Part shown: positions 29,297 to 37,448 of the stretch, piece by piece
Numbering within the stretch: position 1 is the first letter of the stretch
Layout: each line of letters opens with the position of its first letter
Assembly (NCBI GenBank): GCA_945925985.1
Contig: CAMELV010000004.1
Location: 62,001 to 126,000, forward strand
From: Comamonas sp. lk
GTDB lineage: Bacteria; Pseudomonadota; Gammaproteobacteria; Burkholderiales; Burkholderiaceae_C
DNA length: 64,000 bases
Reading direction: 5' to 3'
Made by a program: the position numbers and the translations under genes
The notes under the pieces: model-generated
Told to the model about the DNA's origin: nothing
Databases searched by the model: none
What the model saw: only the letters and a program-made list of their open reading frames with translations

Positions 29297-30196
29297 GTGA
29301 AGAGTCGGTACTTCTTCCAGCTGGTCGCCTTGTCGGCGCTGTGGGGCACCGGCTTTTTGCTGACCCGGATCGCCACCCCTGTGCTGGGGCCCAGCGTTGC
29401 CGCCGCCGCGCGTATCGGGCTGGGCGCCATCACGCTGGCCATGATCATGCGGCACCAGAAGCTGGACTGGCCGTGGCAACACTGGCGAGAACTGTTGCTG
29501 CTGGGCGCCGCCGCCATTGCCTTGCCGCATTTCCTGAGTGCCTGGTCCTCGCTTTATTTGCCATCGGGGTACAGCGCGGTGGTGGGCGTCACGTCTGTGC
29601 TGTTTGGGGCCTTTGCTGCTGCCTGGATGAAAGACGACACGCTGACCTGGACCAAGCTGGTGGGCTGCCTGCTCGCCTTTAGCGGTGTGGCACTGGTGGT
29701 CAGGCTGGGGCCCATTGACCCCTCGCCCGAGGTCTTGGCCGGCACGGCCCTGGCTGTAGGCGCCTGCTTTTTCACCGGATTCAGCATGCCCCTGCTCAAA
29801 CGGGCTATCCAGCGCATGCCGCCCTTAAGCATCACGGCCGGCATCCACGCCTTTGGTTTTTTACTGCTGCTGCCCGGTGCCCTGTGGAAACTACCCCAGG
29901 CCCAATTTTCATGGGCAGCCCTTTCAGCAGTGGCGCTGATGGGGGTGATCACCTCGGGCCTGGCCTATTGGCAATACATGCGCATCGTGCAACATGTCAG
30001 CGCCGTGGCGGCTCACAGCTCCACCTTCATGGTGACCATTTTTGGGGTGATCTGGGGGCATTTAGTTTTGGACGAGGTGTTTACCCTCGCCTCTTACGCC
30101 GGCGGGGCGCTGGTGTTGCTGGCCACCATGATGGTGACCGGCTTTAACCCACTCAGCCCGCGCGACCGTAAAACCCCAAGCGCTCCTCCGGGCTGA
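29297..30196 (+). CDS. EamA/DMT-family transporter
   Basis: A 299-residue membrane protein with about ten hydrophobic helices in two repeated EamA halves, the second starting near residue 150 (LAVGACFFTGFSMPLLKRAI). The substrate cannot be predicted. It uses a GTG start 11 bp after suhB and may share its transcript. Its last 44 bp overlap the 3' end of the convergent oxygenase gene. Confidence 0.88.
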   Translation: MKSRYFFQLVALSALWGTGFLLTRIATPVLGPSVAAAARIGLGAITLAMIMRHQKLDWPWQHWRELLLLGAAAIALPHFLSAWSSLYLPSGYSAVVGVTSVLFGAFAAAWMKDDTLTWTKLVGCLLAFSGVALVVRLGPIDPSPEVLAGTALAVGACFFTGFSMPLLKRAIQRMPPLSITAGIHAFGFLLLLPGALWKLPQAQFSWAALSAVALMGVITSGLAYWQYMRIVQHVSAVAAHSSTFMVTIFGVIWGHLVLDEVFTLASYAGGALVLLATMMVTGFNPLSPRDRKTPSAPPG

Positions 30197-30941
30197 ACAT
30201 CACGCCCGGCGACTCGTAATAGCACAGCACGGCAATCATACGGTCTACGGCGCCTTGCACCGGCGTGACCCGGTGGGCCGTATTTTTACCGCGAAACACA
30301 TTCAAGGTGCCCGCTTGCAAGTGCAGCAAGCGGGCCTCCGGGTCGCGGCCCTCCAGCAGTTTGGCGACACCGTCGTAGTTGGGGTCTGTGTCTGTGCGCA
30401 GGTTGGTTCGGTACTCAAAATCACCCCCCTCATCGGGCGCTTGCAGCAACAGTGTGGTGGTGAACTCAGACCGGTCAAAATGCCAATTCAGCGCTTCCCC
30501 ATCACGGTAGGCGATCACGTTGGCACAGGCCAGAGGGTCTGGCATCACATACAAAGCCGGCCGACCCATGGTGGCCGCCAAGAACTGCGCCAGCGGGGGG
30601 TATTCGTACACGGCCATCACCAAGCTGCCGGGCATCTGATCGGCACACACCGTGTGGTTGGTGGTCTGTACCTGGCGCAGCGCCGGGTGGTCGGCTGCCA
30701 GACCGGGGATTTCGGGCTTGAAGTAAATGTTGTGACGCCGCTGGTGCAGGTAAGAATCACTGGCCATCACTGGCGCAATTTCAGCTGCTGCCTGGGCCGC
30801 CACACCGGGCCGCAAAAACCCCTCAAGGCTGAACATGCCGCTCTGCTGCAACGCAGCCTGTGCAGCCGCCACCATGTGGTGCCAGTCCTGGCTGCCTTCG
30901 CGGTCCAAGGGGTAACGTTCCAGGTCAATGATGTGTCTCAA
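30153..30941 (-). CDS. 2-oxoglutarate/Fe(II)-dependent dioxygenase-like protein
   Basis: A 262-residue protein with the double-stranded beta-helix iron triad visible as H154 and D156 (LNWHFDRSEF) and H223 (NTAHRVTPV), with R234 in position to bind 2-oxoglutarate. Such enzymes hydroxylate or demethylate small molecules or amino acids; the substrate is unknown. Its 3' end overlaps the EamA gene tail-to-tail. Confidence 0.82.
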   Translation of the reverse strand: MRHIIDLERYPLDREGSQDWHHMVAAAQAALQQSGMFSLEGFLRPGVAAQAAAEIAPVMASDSYLHQRRHNIYFKPEIPGLAADHPALRQVQTTNHTVCADQMPGSLVMAVYEYPPLAQFLAATMGRPALYVMPDPLACANVIAYRDGEALNWHFDRSEFTTTLLLQAPDEGGDFEYRTNLRTDTDPNYDGVAKLLEGRDPEARLLHLQAGTLNVFRGKNTAHRVTPVQGAVDRMIAVLCYYESPGVMFSPEERLGFYGRAG

Positions 30942-31007
30942 AAGCGGCTCCTCAGTATGAAGCGCCCGATCTTACTGCGGCTGCAAGCGGGGCTTGCCGC
31001 ACCGCCC

Positions 31008-31721
31008 TCAGAGGCTTATTTGGTTGACGCGCTTGGACAGAGCTTCGGCACTTTCTTTGCGTTCGCTGTAGCGGTCGACCAGGTAGGGGGCCACATCCCG
31101 CGTCAGCAGCGTGAACTTCACCAGTTCTTCCATCACATCGACCACCCGGTCGTAGTAGGCGGACGGCTTCATGCGCCCGGCCTCGTCAAACTCCATAAAG
31201 GCTTTGGCCACCGAGCTTTGGTTGGGGATGGTGATCATGCGCATCCATCGCCCCAGAATACGCATCTGGTTGACGGCGTTGAAGGACTGCGAGCCACCAC
31301 TGACCTCCATCACCGCCAGGGTCTTGCCCTGGGTCGGACGCACAGCGCCTATCGACAAGGGGATCCAGTCGATCTGGCTTTTCATGATGCCGGTCATCGC
31401 GCCATGGCGCTCGGGCGAACACCACACCATGCCTTCTGACCACGTGGCCAAATCACGCAAAGCACGCACTTTGGGGTGGGTATCTGGCGCCGCATCAGGC
31501 TGCGGCAAATCTTGCGGGTCAAATACCTTCACCTCAGCCCCCATGGCCTCGAGCAGGCGCGCCGACTCCAGCGTCAACAGCTTGCTGTACGAGCGCTCAC
31601 GCAAGGAGCCGTACAGCATCAAAATTCTGGGTGGGTGGGTTGACGGTGCCGTGGTTGACAACTGGCTCTGGCTTGGCAGCCTGAAGCTGGCCGGGTCGAT
31701 GGCTTCTGAGGGCATGGTCAT
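31008..31721 (-). CDS. arsH: Arsenical resistance NADPH-dependent flavoprotein ArsH
   Basis: A 237-residue flavodoxin-like FMN reductase. The FMN phosphate loop [20 protein letters not shown] and the family motif [20 protein letters not shown] identify ArsH, which in other bacteria oxidises trivalent organoarsenicals. It is the last gene of the leftward ars operon, 6 bp after acr3. Confidence 0.96.
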   Translation of the reverse strand: MTMPSEAIDPASFRLPSQSQLSTTAPSTHPPRILMLYGSLRERSYSKLLTLESARLLEAMGAEVKVFDPQDLPQPDAAPDTHPKVRALRDLATWSEGMVWCSPERHGAMTGIMKSQIDWIPLSIGAVRPTQGKTLAVMEVSGGSQSFNAVNQMRILGRWMRMITIPNQSSVAKAFMEFDEAGRMKPSAYYDRVVDVMEELVKFTLLTRDVAPYLVDRYSERKESAEALSKRVNQISL

Positions 31722-31727
31722 CGCAGT

Positions 31728-32813
31728 TCAAGCGCCTGGCACTGAGGCGCCGCGCTCGTACCAGCCCTTAGAGTTATTGACGATGTACACCACCAGCAGC
31801 ATCACCGGCACCTCAATCAGCACACCCACCACCGTCGCCAGGGCCGCGCCCGAGTTAAAACCAAACAGGCTGATGGCAGCCGCCACCGCCAGTTCAAAGA
31901 AGTTGGATGCGCCAATCAAAGCCGACGGGCAGGCCACCGAATGCTTTTCGCCCACCGCGCGGTTGAGCCAATAGGCCAGGGCCGAGTTGAAAAACACCTG
32001 AATCAGGATCGGCACCGCTAGCAATGCAATGACCAGCGGCTGCTGCAGAATGGCTTCGCCCTGAAAGGCAAACAACAGCACCAATGTGAGCAACAGCGCG
32101 GTTATCGACCAGGGCCCAATTTTGGCCATGGTCGACTCAAAAAAAGCCGTGCCCCTGGCCAGCAGCGCCCTGCGCAGAATCTGCGCCAAGATCACGGGGA
32201 TCGCGATGTACAGCACCACGGACGTCAGCAAGGTGTCCCAGGGCACGATGATGGCCGAGATGCCCAGCAGCAAGCCCACCAGCGGTGCAAAAGCAATCAC
32301 CATGATGCTGTCATTCAAGGCCACTTGCGACAGGGTGAACAGGGAGTCTCCCCCTGTGAGGCGGCTCCAGACAAACACCATGGCGGTGCACGGTGCCGCG
32401 GCCAGCAAGATCAGCCCGGCAATGTAGCTGTCAATCTGATCCGGCGGCAGCAAGGGCGCAAACCAATGGCGAATGAACAGCCAGGCCAGCAGGGCCATAG
32501 AAAAAGGCTTGACCAGCCAGTTGACAAACAGCGTCACCCCAATGCCCTTGACGTGCTTGCGTACTTCACCGAGGGCACCGAAATCAACCTTCACCAACAT
32601 GGGGATGACCATCACCCAAATCAGCAAGCCCACTGGCAGGTTGACCTTGGCAAACTCCATGTGGCCAATGGCCTGGAACACGGGTGCAAAGAACTGGCCC
32701 AGAACGATGCCCACAACAATGCAGAGGAACACCCACACCGTCAGGTAACGTTCAAAAACGCTCATGGCAACCCCTGCGGCCGGCTTGGCATTGACGCCAG
32801 GTTCAGCTTGCAT
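31728..32813 (-). CDS. acr3: Arsenite efflux transporter, ACR3 family
   Basis: A 361-residue membrane protein with about ten helices. The conserved Cys of ACR3 lies in the fourth helix region LLAAAPCTAMVFVWS, and the motif FFELAVAAAISLFG is near the C-terminus. It extrudes arsenite (and sometimes antimonite) using the proton gradient. It lies between arsC (11 bp upstream) and arsH. The first 15 residues precede a second possible Met (MSVFERYLTVWVF). Confidence 0.97.
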   Translation of the reverse strand: MQAEPGVNAKPAAGVAMSVFERYLTVWVFLCIVVGIVLGQFFAPVFQAIGHMEFAKVNLPVGLLIWVMVIPMLVKVDFGALGEVRKHVKGIGVTLFVNWLVKPFSMALLAWLFIRHWFAPLLPPDQIDSYIAGLILLAAAPCTAMVFVWSRLTGGDSLFTLSQVALNDSIMVIAFAPLVGLLLGISAIIVPWDTLLTSVVLYIAIPVILAQILRRALLARGTAFFESTMAKIGPWSITALLLTLVLLFAFQGEAILQQPLVIALLAVPILIQVFFNSALAYWLNRAVGEKHSVACPSALIGASNFFELAVAAAISLFGFNSGAALATVVGVLIEVPVMLLVVYIVNNSKGWYERGASVPGA

Positions 32814-32824
32814 GGATCTGACCC

Positions 32825-33331
32825 TCAGGCTTGGGCCAACTGCCGGGCGCTGGTCTGCAACACGGCCTGTTGCAGCTTGGCATCAGGCAAACTGCACAAC
32901 AACTCCAGTCGTCGCTTGATGGCGTGCAGAGTTTTGCGGGTTGCCTCGCGCTTGTCGTCTTCAGAACCATTGCCCTCAGACGGATCCGGGTAACCCCAAT
33001 GCGCGGTGGCCGGGTGCCCGGGCCAAAGCGGGCAGACTTCACCGGCCGCGTTGTCACACACCGTGATGATCAAGTCCATGTGGGGCGCATCTGGCTCCGC
33101 GAACACATCCCAGCTTTTGCTGTTCAAGCCCTCGGTGGCGATCCCAGCGGTTTCCAGCGCCTTCAAACCCAGCGGGTTCGGCTGTTGGTTCGCACGCGGG
33201 CTGCTGCCGGCCGAATAAGCGCGAAAGCGGCCACCGCTCATGGCGTTCAAAAGCGCTTCGGCCAGGATGCTTCTGGTGGAATTGTGCGTACACAGAAAAA
33301 GCACGTTGAGGGGTTTAAGTGGGGTAGTCAT
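32825..33331 (-). CDS. arsC: Arsenate reductase, low-molecular-weight phosphatase family
   Basis: A 168-residue enzyme reducing arsenate to arsenite. The N-terminal phosphatase-like loop FLCTHNSTRS contains the catalytic C-x5-R, and SPRANQQPNPLGLKALETAG follows as in LMW-PTPase-type ArsC. The ATG at 33331 is 9 bp after GGAG and avoids overlap with arsR. The C-terminal 40 residues are longer than in the minimal family. Confidence 0.95.
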   Translation of the reverse strand: MTTPLKPLNVLFLCTHNSTRSILAEALLNAMSGGRFRAYSAGSSPRANQQPNPLGLKALETAGIATEGLNSKSWDVFAEPDAPHMDLIITVCDNAAGEVCPLWPGHPATAHWGYPDPSEGNGSEDDKREATRKTLHAIKRRLELLCSLPDAKLQQAVLQTSARQLAQA

Positions 33332-33354
33332 GGTTGGTAGCTCCAGGTCGGTGG

Positions 33355-33678
33355 TTAACAGTCGCATGCGTTGGCAAGCGCCGGCAGGCAGGGTTGGCCC
33401 TGGCAGCAGTTTTGGGTGAGGTAAGCCAGCACCGAGTTCATGCGGTCAAACTGGGCCCGGTAAACCAGGTTGCGCCCAACCCGCTCCTGGCTGATGAGGT
33501 CGGCATTCACCAGTTCTTTCAAGTGAAATGACAGCGTGTTGGGCGCCACGCCCAGGCTTTCAGACAGGGCGCCCGGGGTCAAACCGGCCTGACCAGCCAC
33601 CACCAATGAACGAAACACCTCCAGCCGTGATGACTGGGCGAGCGCGGCCAGGGCCTTAACAACAGCGATTGATTCCAT
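33355..33678 (-). CDS. arsR: ArsR-family arsenic-responsive repressor
   Basis: A 107-residue winged-helix repressor. The DNA-reading helix is in LSESLGVAPNTLSFHLKELV. The usual CVC metal motif in this helix is absent; instead thiols cluster at the C-terminus (C91, C92, C97, C105, C107). A C-terminal C-C-x4-C site resembles the As(III) site described for the Acidithiobacillus ferrooxidans ArsR. It heads the arsR-arsC-acr3-arsH operon and probably represses it. Confidence 0.95.
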   Translation of the reverse strand: MESIAVVKALAALAQSSRLEVFRSLVVAGQAGLTPGALSESLGVAPNTLSFHLKELVNADLISQERVGRNLVYRAQFDRMNSVLAYLTQNCCQGQPCLPALANACDC

Positions 33679-33698
33679 ATTTCAATGATACTCGAAAT
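33679..33698. promoter_or_regulatory. Candidate ArsR operator
   Basis: An imperfect inverted repeat with outer arms ATTTC and GAAAT directly abuts the arsR start codon, within an AT-rich stretch. ArsR proteins often bind such ATTT-type dyads over their own promoter. The arms are short, so this is a suggestion. Confidence 0.4.
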
Positions 33699-33737
33699 AA
33701 TTGACCGATAAACCGACCCATCCATGACACCAGCCCT

Positions 33738-34769
33738 TCAATGCAGGTGCCTGTGGTGCGCGTCCGGGTAGTGGGCATGGGCGTGGCTTAGCGGCTCGTG
33801 CCGATGCGGGTGCGTGTGCTTGCCCGCTGTGAACTGGCCGTCAGCATGGGTGTGCTGGTGGTGCGCGTCGTGCTCATGCTCGTGGTCATGCAGCATCGCT
33901 TCGTGGGTATGCAGATGCGAATGTTGCTCGGTCAGGTGGAGCCACACCCCTGCCGCCATCAGGGCGCCGGCGACCAGCAAGGTCAGGGTCACCGGCTCAC
34001 CGCTCAACAAGGCCAGGGCCGCGCCAAAAAACGGCGCCACTGAAAAATAGGCCCCAGTACGGGCCGCACCCAAATGCCGCAGGCCCACCACGAACAGCGC
34101 CAGGCTCACGCCGTAGGCCAGAAAACCCACCACCATGGCCGCCGCCACCGTCAAGCCACCGGGCAAAGCGTCGCCCACTGCCCAGGCCAGCAGCAGATTG
34201 ACGCAGCCCGCAACCAACCCTTTGACCGAGGCGATCCAGGTGGCGTCGTTGAGCGCCACCTTGCGGGTCAGGTTGTTGTCCAGACCCCAAGCGAAGCAGG
34301 CGCCCAAAATGGCGAGTGCAGGCCACAGGCTGGCAAAGCTGACCGTGCCGGGCCAACTGAGCACCACCGCCCCGGCGGCAATCAGAACCATCCCCAGCGA
34401 AATGCGCCGATCAAAATTTTCACGAAAAGCCACCCAGGCCAACACTGCCGTAAAAACCCCTTCGGCATTGAGCAACAAAGACGCCCCCGATGCCGGCATG
34501 CCGAGCAAGCCCGTCATCAGCAGCAGCGGCCCGACCACGCCGCCAGACAGCGTCGCCCCGGCCAGCCAGACGGCCTCTCCCCGGGCCAACTTGACCGGCG
34601 CTGCCCGGGTGGCCAGGCGGTACAGCGTCAGGCCCAAGCCCGAACCCAGGTAAAACAAACCCGCCAGCATCCATGGCCCCACGCTGCCCAAGAGCAGCTT
34701 AGCCAGCGGCGTACCGGCGCCAAACAGCAGCGCGGCCCCCAGGGCTGCGGCTACGCCCGCATTCAACAT
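33738..34769 (-). CDS. DMT/EamA transporter with histidine-rich cytoplasmic tail
   Basis: A 343-residue protein: ten hydrophobic helices in two EamA halves fill residues 1-275. The last 65 residues are extremely His-rich, with HDHEHEHDAHHQHTHADG and further HxH pairs. His-rich tails are usual in metal transporters such as CDF or NiCoT proteins, so metal binding is likely, while the EamA body alone would suggest metabolite export. It lies next to the ars operon in the same direction and overlaps the Fic gene by 7 bp. Confidence 0.85.
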   Translation of the reverse strand: MLNAGVAAALGAALLFGAGTPLAKLLLGSVGPWMLAGLFYLGSGLGLTLYRLATRAAPVKLARGEAVWLAGATLSGGVVGPLLLMTGLLGMPASGASLLLNAEGVFTAVLAWVAFRENFDRRISLGMVLIAAGAVVLSWPGTVSFASLWPALAILGACFAWGLDNNLTRKVALNDATWIASVKGLVAGCVNLLLAWAVGDALPGGLTVAAAMVVGFLAYGVSLALFVVGLRHLGAARTGAYFSVAPFFGAALALLSGEPVTLTLLVAGALMAAGVWLHLTEQHSHLHTHEAMLHDHEHEHDAHHQHTHADGQFTAGKHTHPHRHEPLSHAHAHYPDAHHRHLH

Positions 34770-35977
34770 GTCGACCGCCTGTGCATGGTGCTCGCTGCGT
34801 CCGCTTCAGCCTCTGGCCACAAGCTTGGAAACAAAAAGCGAAGTGCATGTTGCGGCAAGCCGAAACGCACTTTGCCTTGCGGCGTATCAGATTTCAGCAG
34901 CCCTCGCTTGACCAGCGCACCAAGCGCATCGGTGGCCGCCCGGTCGCTGACGCCCAACATGGACTTGAAGTCTCCGCGCGACATGTCTTGCCCGCTGAGG
35001 AACAAATAGTGCAATCCACGAAGCGACTCCAGTCGCACACCCGACTTTTCAACCGTGGACTCAAAGACCAGGCACGCCTCCAAACGGGGCAGTAGGGTTT
35101 TGAAGTCCAGCATGCTGCCCATAAAGCTCACTTGGTCCCTGCACACCTCCAGCACGTAGTCCGCCCAGGCTATCAAGGCCTGCTGGCTCAGGTTACCCCG
35201 CCCATCCAGATCGCCCCGACGGAGGCTGTCAGCATCTGCCAGCAGAGCGTAATAGCGCTCTGTGCTGCGGGCGAACCCCCGCAGGGGCGACCACAACCCG
35301 CCGGTGTAGCCCAACACACTCAAAAGCGTATGAGTGTGAAGACGCATGACACGACCATTGCCGTCGATAAACGGGTGAACCCAACCCAGCCGCTGGTGCG
35401 CGCAGGCCAATGCCACCCATGCAGCCTCACCCCGCCGCACACCGCCATACAAACTGGCCCAGTGGTGCAGTAATCCGGGCACGCTGTCAAACGCCGGCGC
35501 CACGTGTTGGCCCACTTTGACCTCGCGCTGGCGGAACTGGCCCGCCACAATCTGCTCGCCTTCGTCGGTCATCAAGTCTTGGGCGGGCAGTCTGCCAAAA
35601 AGCTCCTGGTGCATCACTTGCACTGCGTCTGCGGAATACAGACCGGGGGCAGCATCGAAGCCGCCGTAACGCTGCTCCAAGGCAACTTCAGCCTCGATAT
35701 GCGCCACAGCCAGTCGCTGCTTGGCGGCCAGCTTGGCGTCTTTTGCGAAGTCTTTTCTCAGTGCCTGTTCTATCTCTTGGGGTCTTGTGTGCTGCCCCTC
35801 AATGCGATTGGTGTAGTACGAGTTCATGCTTCGCAGCAAGGCGCGCAACTCGGGCGGAACGCGTGTGCCAGCCAAGAGCGTAGCCGCGCGGGTCAACTCA
35901 TGGGCTCTGCCCAGCAGCGGCTCTAAGTGAGCATCTGCAGGCAGCAGCGGCTCAAATTGGTGTGCCTGGGTAAACAT
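34763..35977 (-). CDS. Fic-domain protein (putative AMP-transferase), class II
   Basis: A 404-residue protein with the complete Fic active-site motif HPFIDGNGR starting at H201. An inhibitory-helix motif (S/T-x3-E-G/N) is visible upstream as TNRIEG, residues 56-61, as in class II Fic proteins whose N-terminal helix blocks ATP. The C-terminal 100 residues look like a winged helix (SDRAATDALGALVKRGLLKS), common in the DUF4172/Fic group. Target proteins are unknown. Its 3' end overlaps the transporter gene. Confidence 0.92.
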   Translation of the reverse strand: MFTQAHQFEPLLPADAHLEPLLGRAHELTRAATLLAGTRVPPELRALLRSMNSYYTNRIEGQHTRPQEIEQALRKDFAKDAKLAAKQRLAVAHIEAEVALEQRYGGFDAAPGLYSADAVQVMHQELFGRLPAQDLMTDEGEQIVAGQFRQREVKVGQHVAPAFDSVPGLLHHWASLYGGVRRGEAAWVALACAHQRLGWVHPFIDGNGRVMRLHTHTLLSVLGYTGGLWSPLRGFARSTERYYALLADADSLRRGDLDGRGNLSQQALIAWADYVLEVCRDQVSFMGSMLDFKTLLPRLEACLVFESTVEKSGVRLESLRGLHYLFLSGQDMSRGDFKSMLGVSDRAATDALGALVKRGLLKSDTPQGKVRFGLPQHALRFLFPSLWPEAEADAASTMHRRSTC

Positions 35978-36227
35978 GGAACTATTTTGCTAAGTTAAAT
36001 TTTTGTTTAACTTATTGATTTAAATATAAATTTTACAACTTATTGTTAATTTTTTGCCAAGATTATTGCGAACTATTTGGACAGAACAAATAGGTGCCTA
36101 CTGAGTTTGGAGCGACGTCATGCCACGCCCCTGGGATCCAAAATCTCGTGTTTCCCTCACAGATTGGTACCGCAGAGTACAATATTTTCGTGCCGCACCA
36201 ATTTGGTAAAATGCGAAGGAAAAAATC

Positions 36228-36506
36228 ATGCAAGCTAACACCTCACCCCCAACCGTCAAGGTCGTCGGTGCCAATGGGCAGATCTCGCTTGGCAAACAAT
36301 TTGCAGGCCGCCAAGTTTTGGTCGAAGAAAAGGAAACGGGTGTTTGGCTGATTCGCACCGCCACCGTCATCCCAGACAACGAACGCTGGCTGCACGAAAC
36401 ACAAGCCGCGTCCGACATGGCGCGTGCGCTGGAATGGTCAAAGCAACACCCTGCATCTGACGTTCAGACTGATGCCCTTCTAGCCGCTGCAATCCAGAGC
36501 GAGTAA
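36228..36506 (+). CDS. AbrB/SpoVT-like antitoxin candidate
   Basis: A 92-residue protein. Residues 9-50 (VKVVGANGQISLGKQFAGRQ then VLVEEKETGVWLIRTA) fit the swapped-hairpin AbrB DNA-binding fold. The C-terminal half is a helical tail that could wrap a toxin. It precedes the next small gene by 5 bp, the typical antitoxin-first layout. Function is inferred from fold pattern and context. Confidence 0.68.
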   Translation: MQANTSPPTVKVVGANGQISLGKQFAGRQVLVEEKETGVWLIRTATVIPDNERWLHETQAASDMARALEWSKQHPASDVQTDALLAAAIQSE

Positions 36507-36511
36507 AACGG

Positions 36512-36832
36512 ATGAGTTCCAGCGACGCCCCTGTACGCCTTGACTTGAACAACCCAGTTTTTCAGGGACACCTTTTTGACCTGCAAAAGCCGGAACGCCA
36601 TGCCGCCATGGACACCTTGAGGAAAATCCGTCAACTCAGCTGGGGCCAGCTGTACCGTGACAACGGTTTGAAGTGGGAAAAAATCATCAGCGTGAAGCCA
36701 CCCTCGGGAATTGAAGCCATCTACTCACTGCGCATCACCCAATCTCGCCGTTGCACCGCGTATCGCGACGGGGACTTCATGCGGTTATTGACCGTGGCAC
36801 CTGACCACGACAGCACGTACGGACGGAAGTAA
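36512..36832 (+). CDS. RelE-like toxin candidate partnered with the AbrB-like gene
   Basis: A 106-residue protein. The C-terminal half (IYSLRITQSRRCTAYRDGDF followed by MRLLTVAPDHDSTYGRK) has the strand pattern and basic residues seen in RelE/ParE-fold toxins. The N-terminal 60 residues are helical with a WGQLY motif. Immediate linkage to the AbrB-like gene supports a toxin-antitoxin pair. No catalytic residue can be assigned with certainty. Confidence 0.6.
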   Translation: MSSSDAPVRLDLNNPVFQGHLFDLQKPERHAAMDTLRKIRQLSWGQLYRDNGLKWEKIISVKPPSGIEAIYSLRITQSRRCTAYRDGDFMRLLTVAPDHDSTYGRK

Positions 36833-36845
36833 GCCAATTCGCGGG

Positions 36846-36914
36846 TCACTGCAATTTTTCGGTCAGCGCGCGAAGAGCTTGCTCAATGCGCTGATGGTGG
36901 GGCCGCTCAAACAT
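36846..36914 (-). pseudogene. Truncated AbiEii-type nucleotidyltransferase toxin (22 codons left)
   Basis: The ATG at 36914 overlaps the end of the upstream regulator. It opens MFERPHHQRIEQALRALTEK, which I recognise as the N-terminus of the nucleotidyltransferase AbiEii/AbiGii toxin family found directly after this type of regulator. The frame stops after 22 codons at TGA 36846, and the expected GGGTAI / D-x-D nucleotidyltransferase core is absent; the AbrB/toxin pair lies beyond. This is a deletion remnant, so the system has lost its toxin. Confidence 0.72.
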
Positions 36915-37419
36915 TCATCACCCCCTTGCCAATGGTGGCGGTCAACTTGGCCAACAACGCTTTCTCGGCAGGCTCCATGACGGCCATTTCAACATGGCGC
37001 CAATTTCGCTCGTACAACTGAAAGGCCTCGGTGGGGCCAACTTCGGCGTCCTCTGCCAGGCCCCAGGCAATCGACCGCAATTGCGGGTACTTGGCGAGCC
37101 GGATGCGCCGCGGAAAGCTGGTGCCCGCCCGTCGTGCTGGCAATTGGGCATCCTGCACCAAATGCCCAGTCTTGTCGTCGCCGGCCAGCAAGTCCACATC
37201 GGCGTCAAGCGCCATGGCCGCCATGACCTTGATGTAAGTACCCATGGTGACCGCCGCGTCACCCGCCTCGGCACGGTGCAAGGTGACCCGGGTTATGCCC
37301 GCCGAATCAGCCACCTGCTGGGCTGTGAGGCGCCGACGCAGCCGCGCCAAACGCAAGCGCTCACCGAACTCAGCAAGCAGCTGGCGCAGATCATCAGCAA
37401 GGTTGGGGCGGGCGGGCAT
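36907..37419 (-). CDS. XRE-family regulator, orphan antitoxin of an AbiEii-type pair
   Basis: A 170-residue protein (an upstream ATG at 37437 would add six residues). A helix-turn-helix of the Cro/CI type lies at about residues 25-80 (LTAQQVADSAGITRVTLHRA). The C-terminal half ends ...FQLYERNWRHVE...GVMNV, typical of regulators cotranscribed with AbiEii-like nucleotidyltransferases. Its partner gene is reduced to a stump. Only about 30 bp separate it from a divergent HTH gene. Confidence 0.75.
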   Translation of the reverse strand: MPARPNLADDLRQLLAEFGERLRLARLRRRLTAQQVADSAGITRVTLHRAEAGDAAVTMGTYIKVMAAMALDADVDLLAGDDKTGHLVQDAQLPARRAGTSFPRRIRLAKYPQLRSIAWGLAEDAEVGPTEAFQLYERNWRHVEMAVMEPAEKALLAKLTATIGKGVMNV

Positions 37420-37448
37420 GAAAGCTATTTTATACAATAATACACATC

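Noticed and set aside
30255-31439. 394-codon plus-strand open frame
   Set aside because: Antisense to the oxygenase and ArsH genes, low-complexity product, no ribosome binding site.
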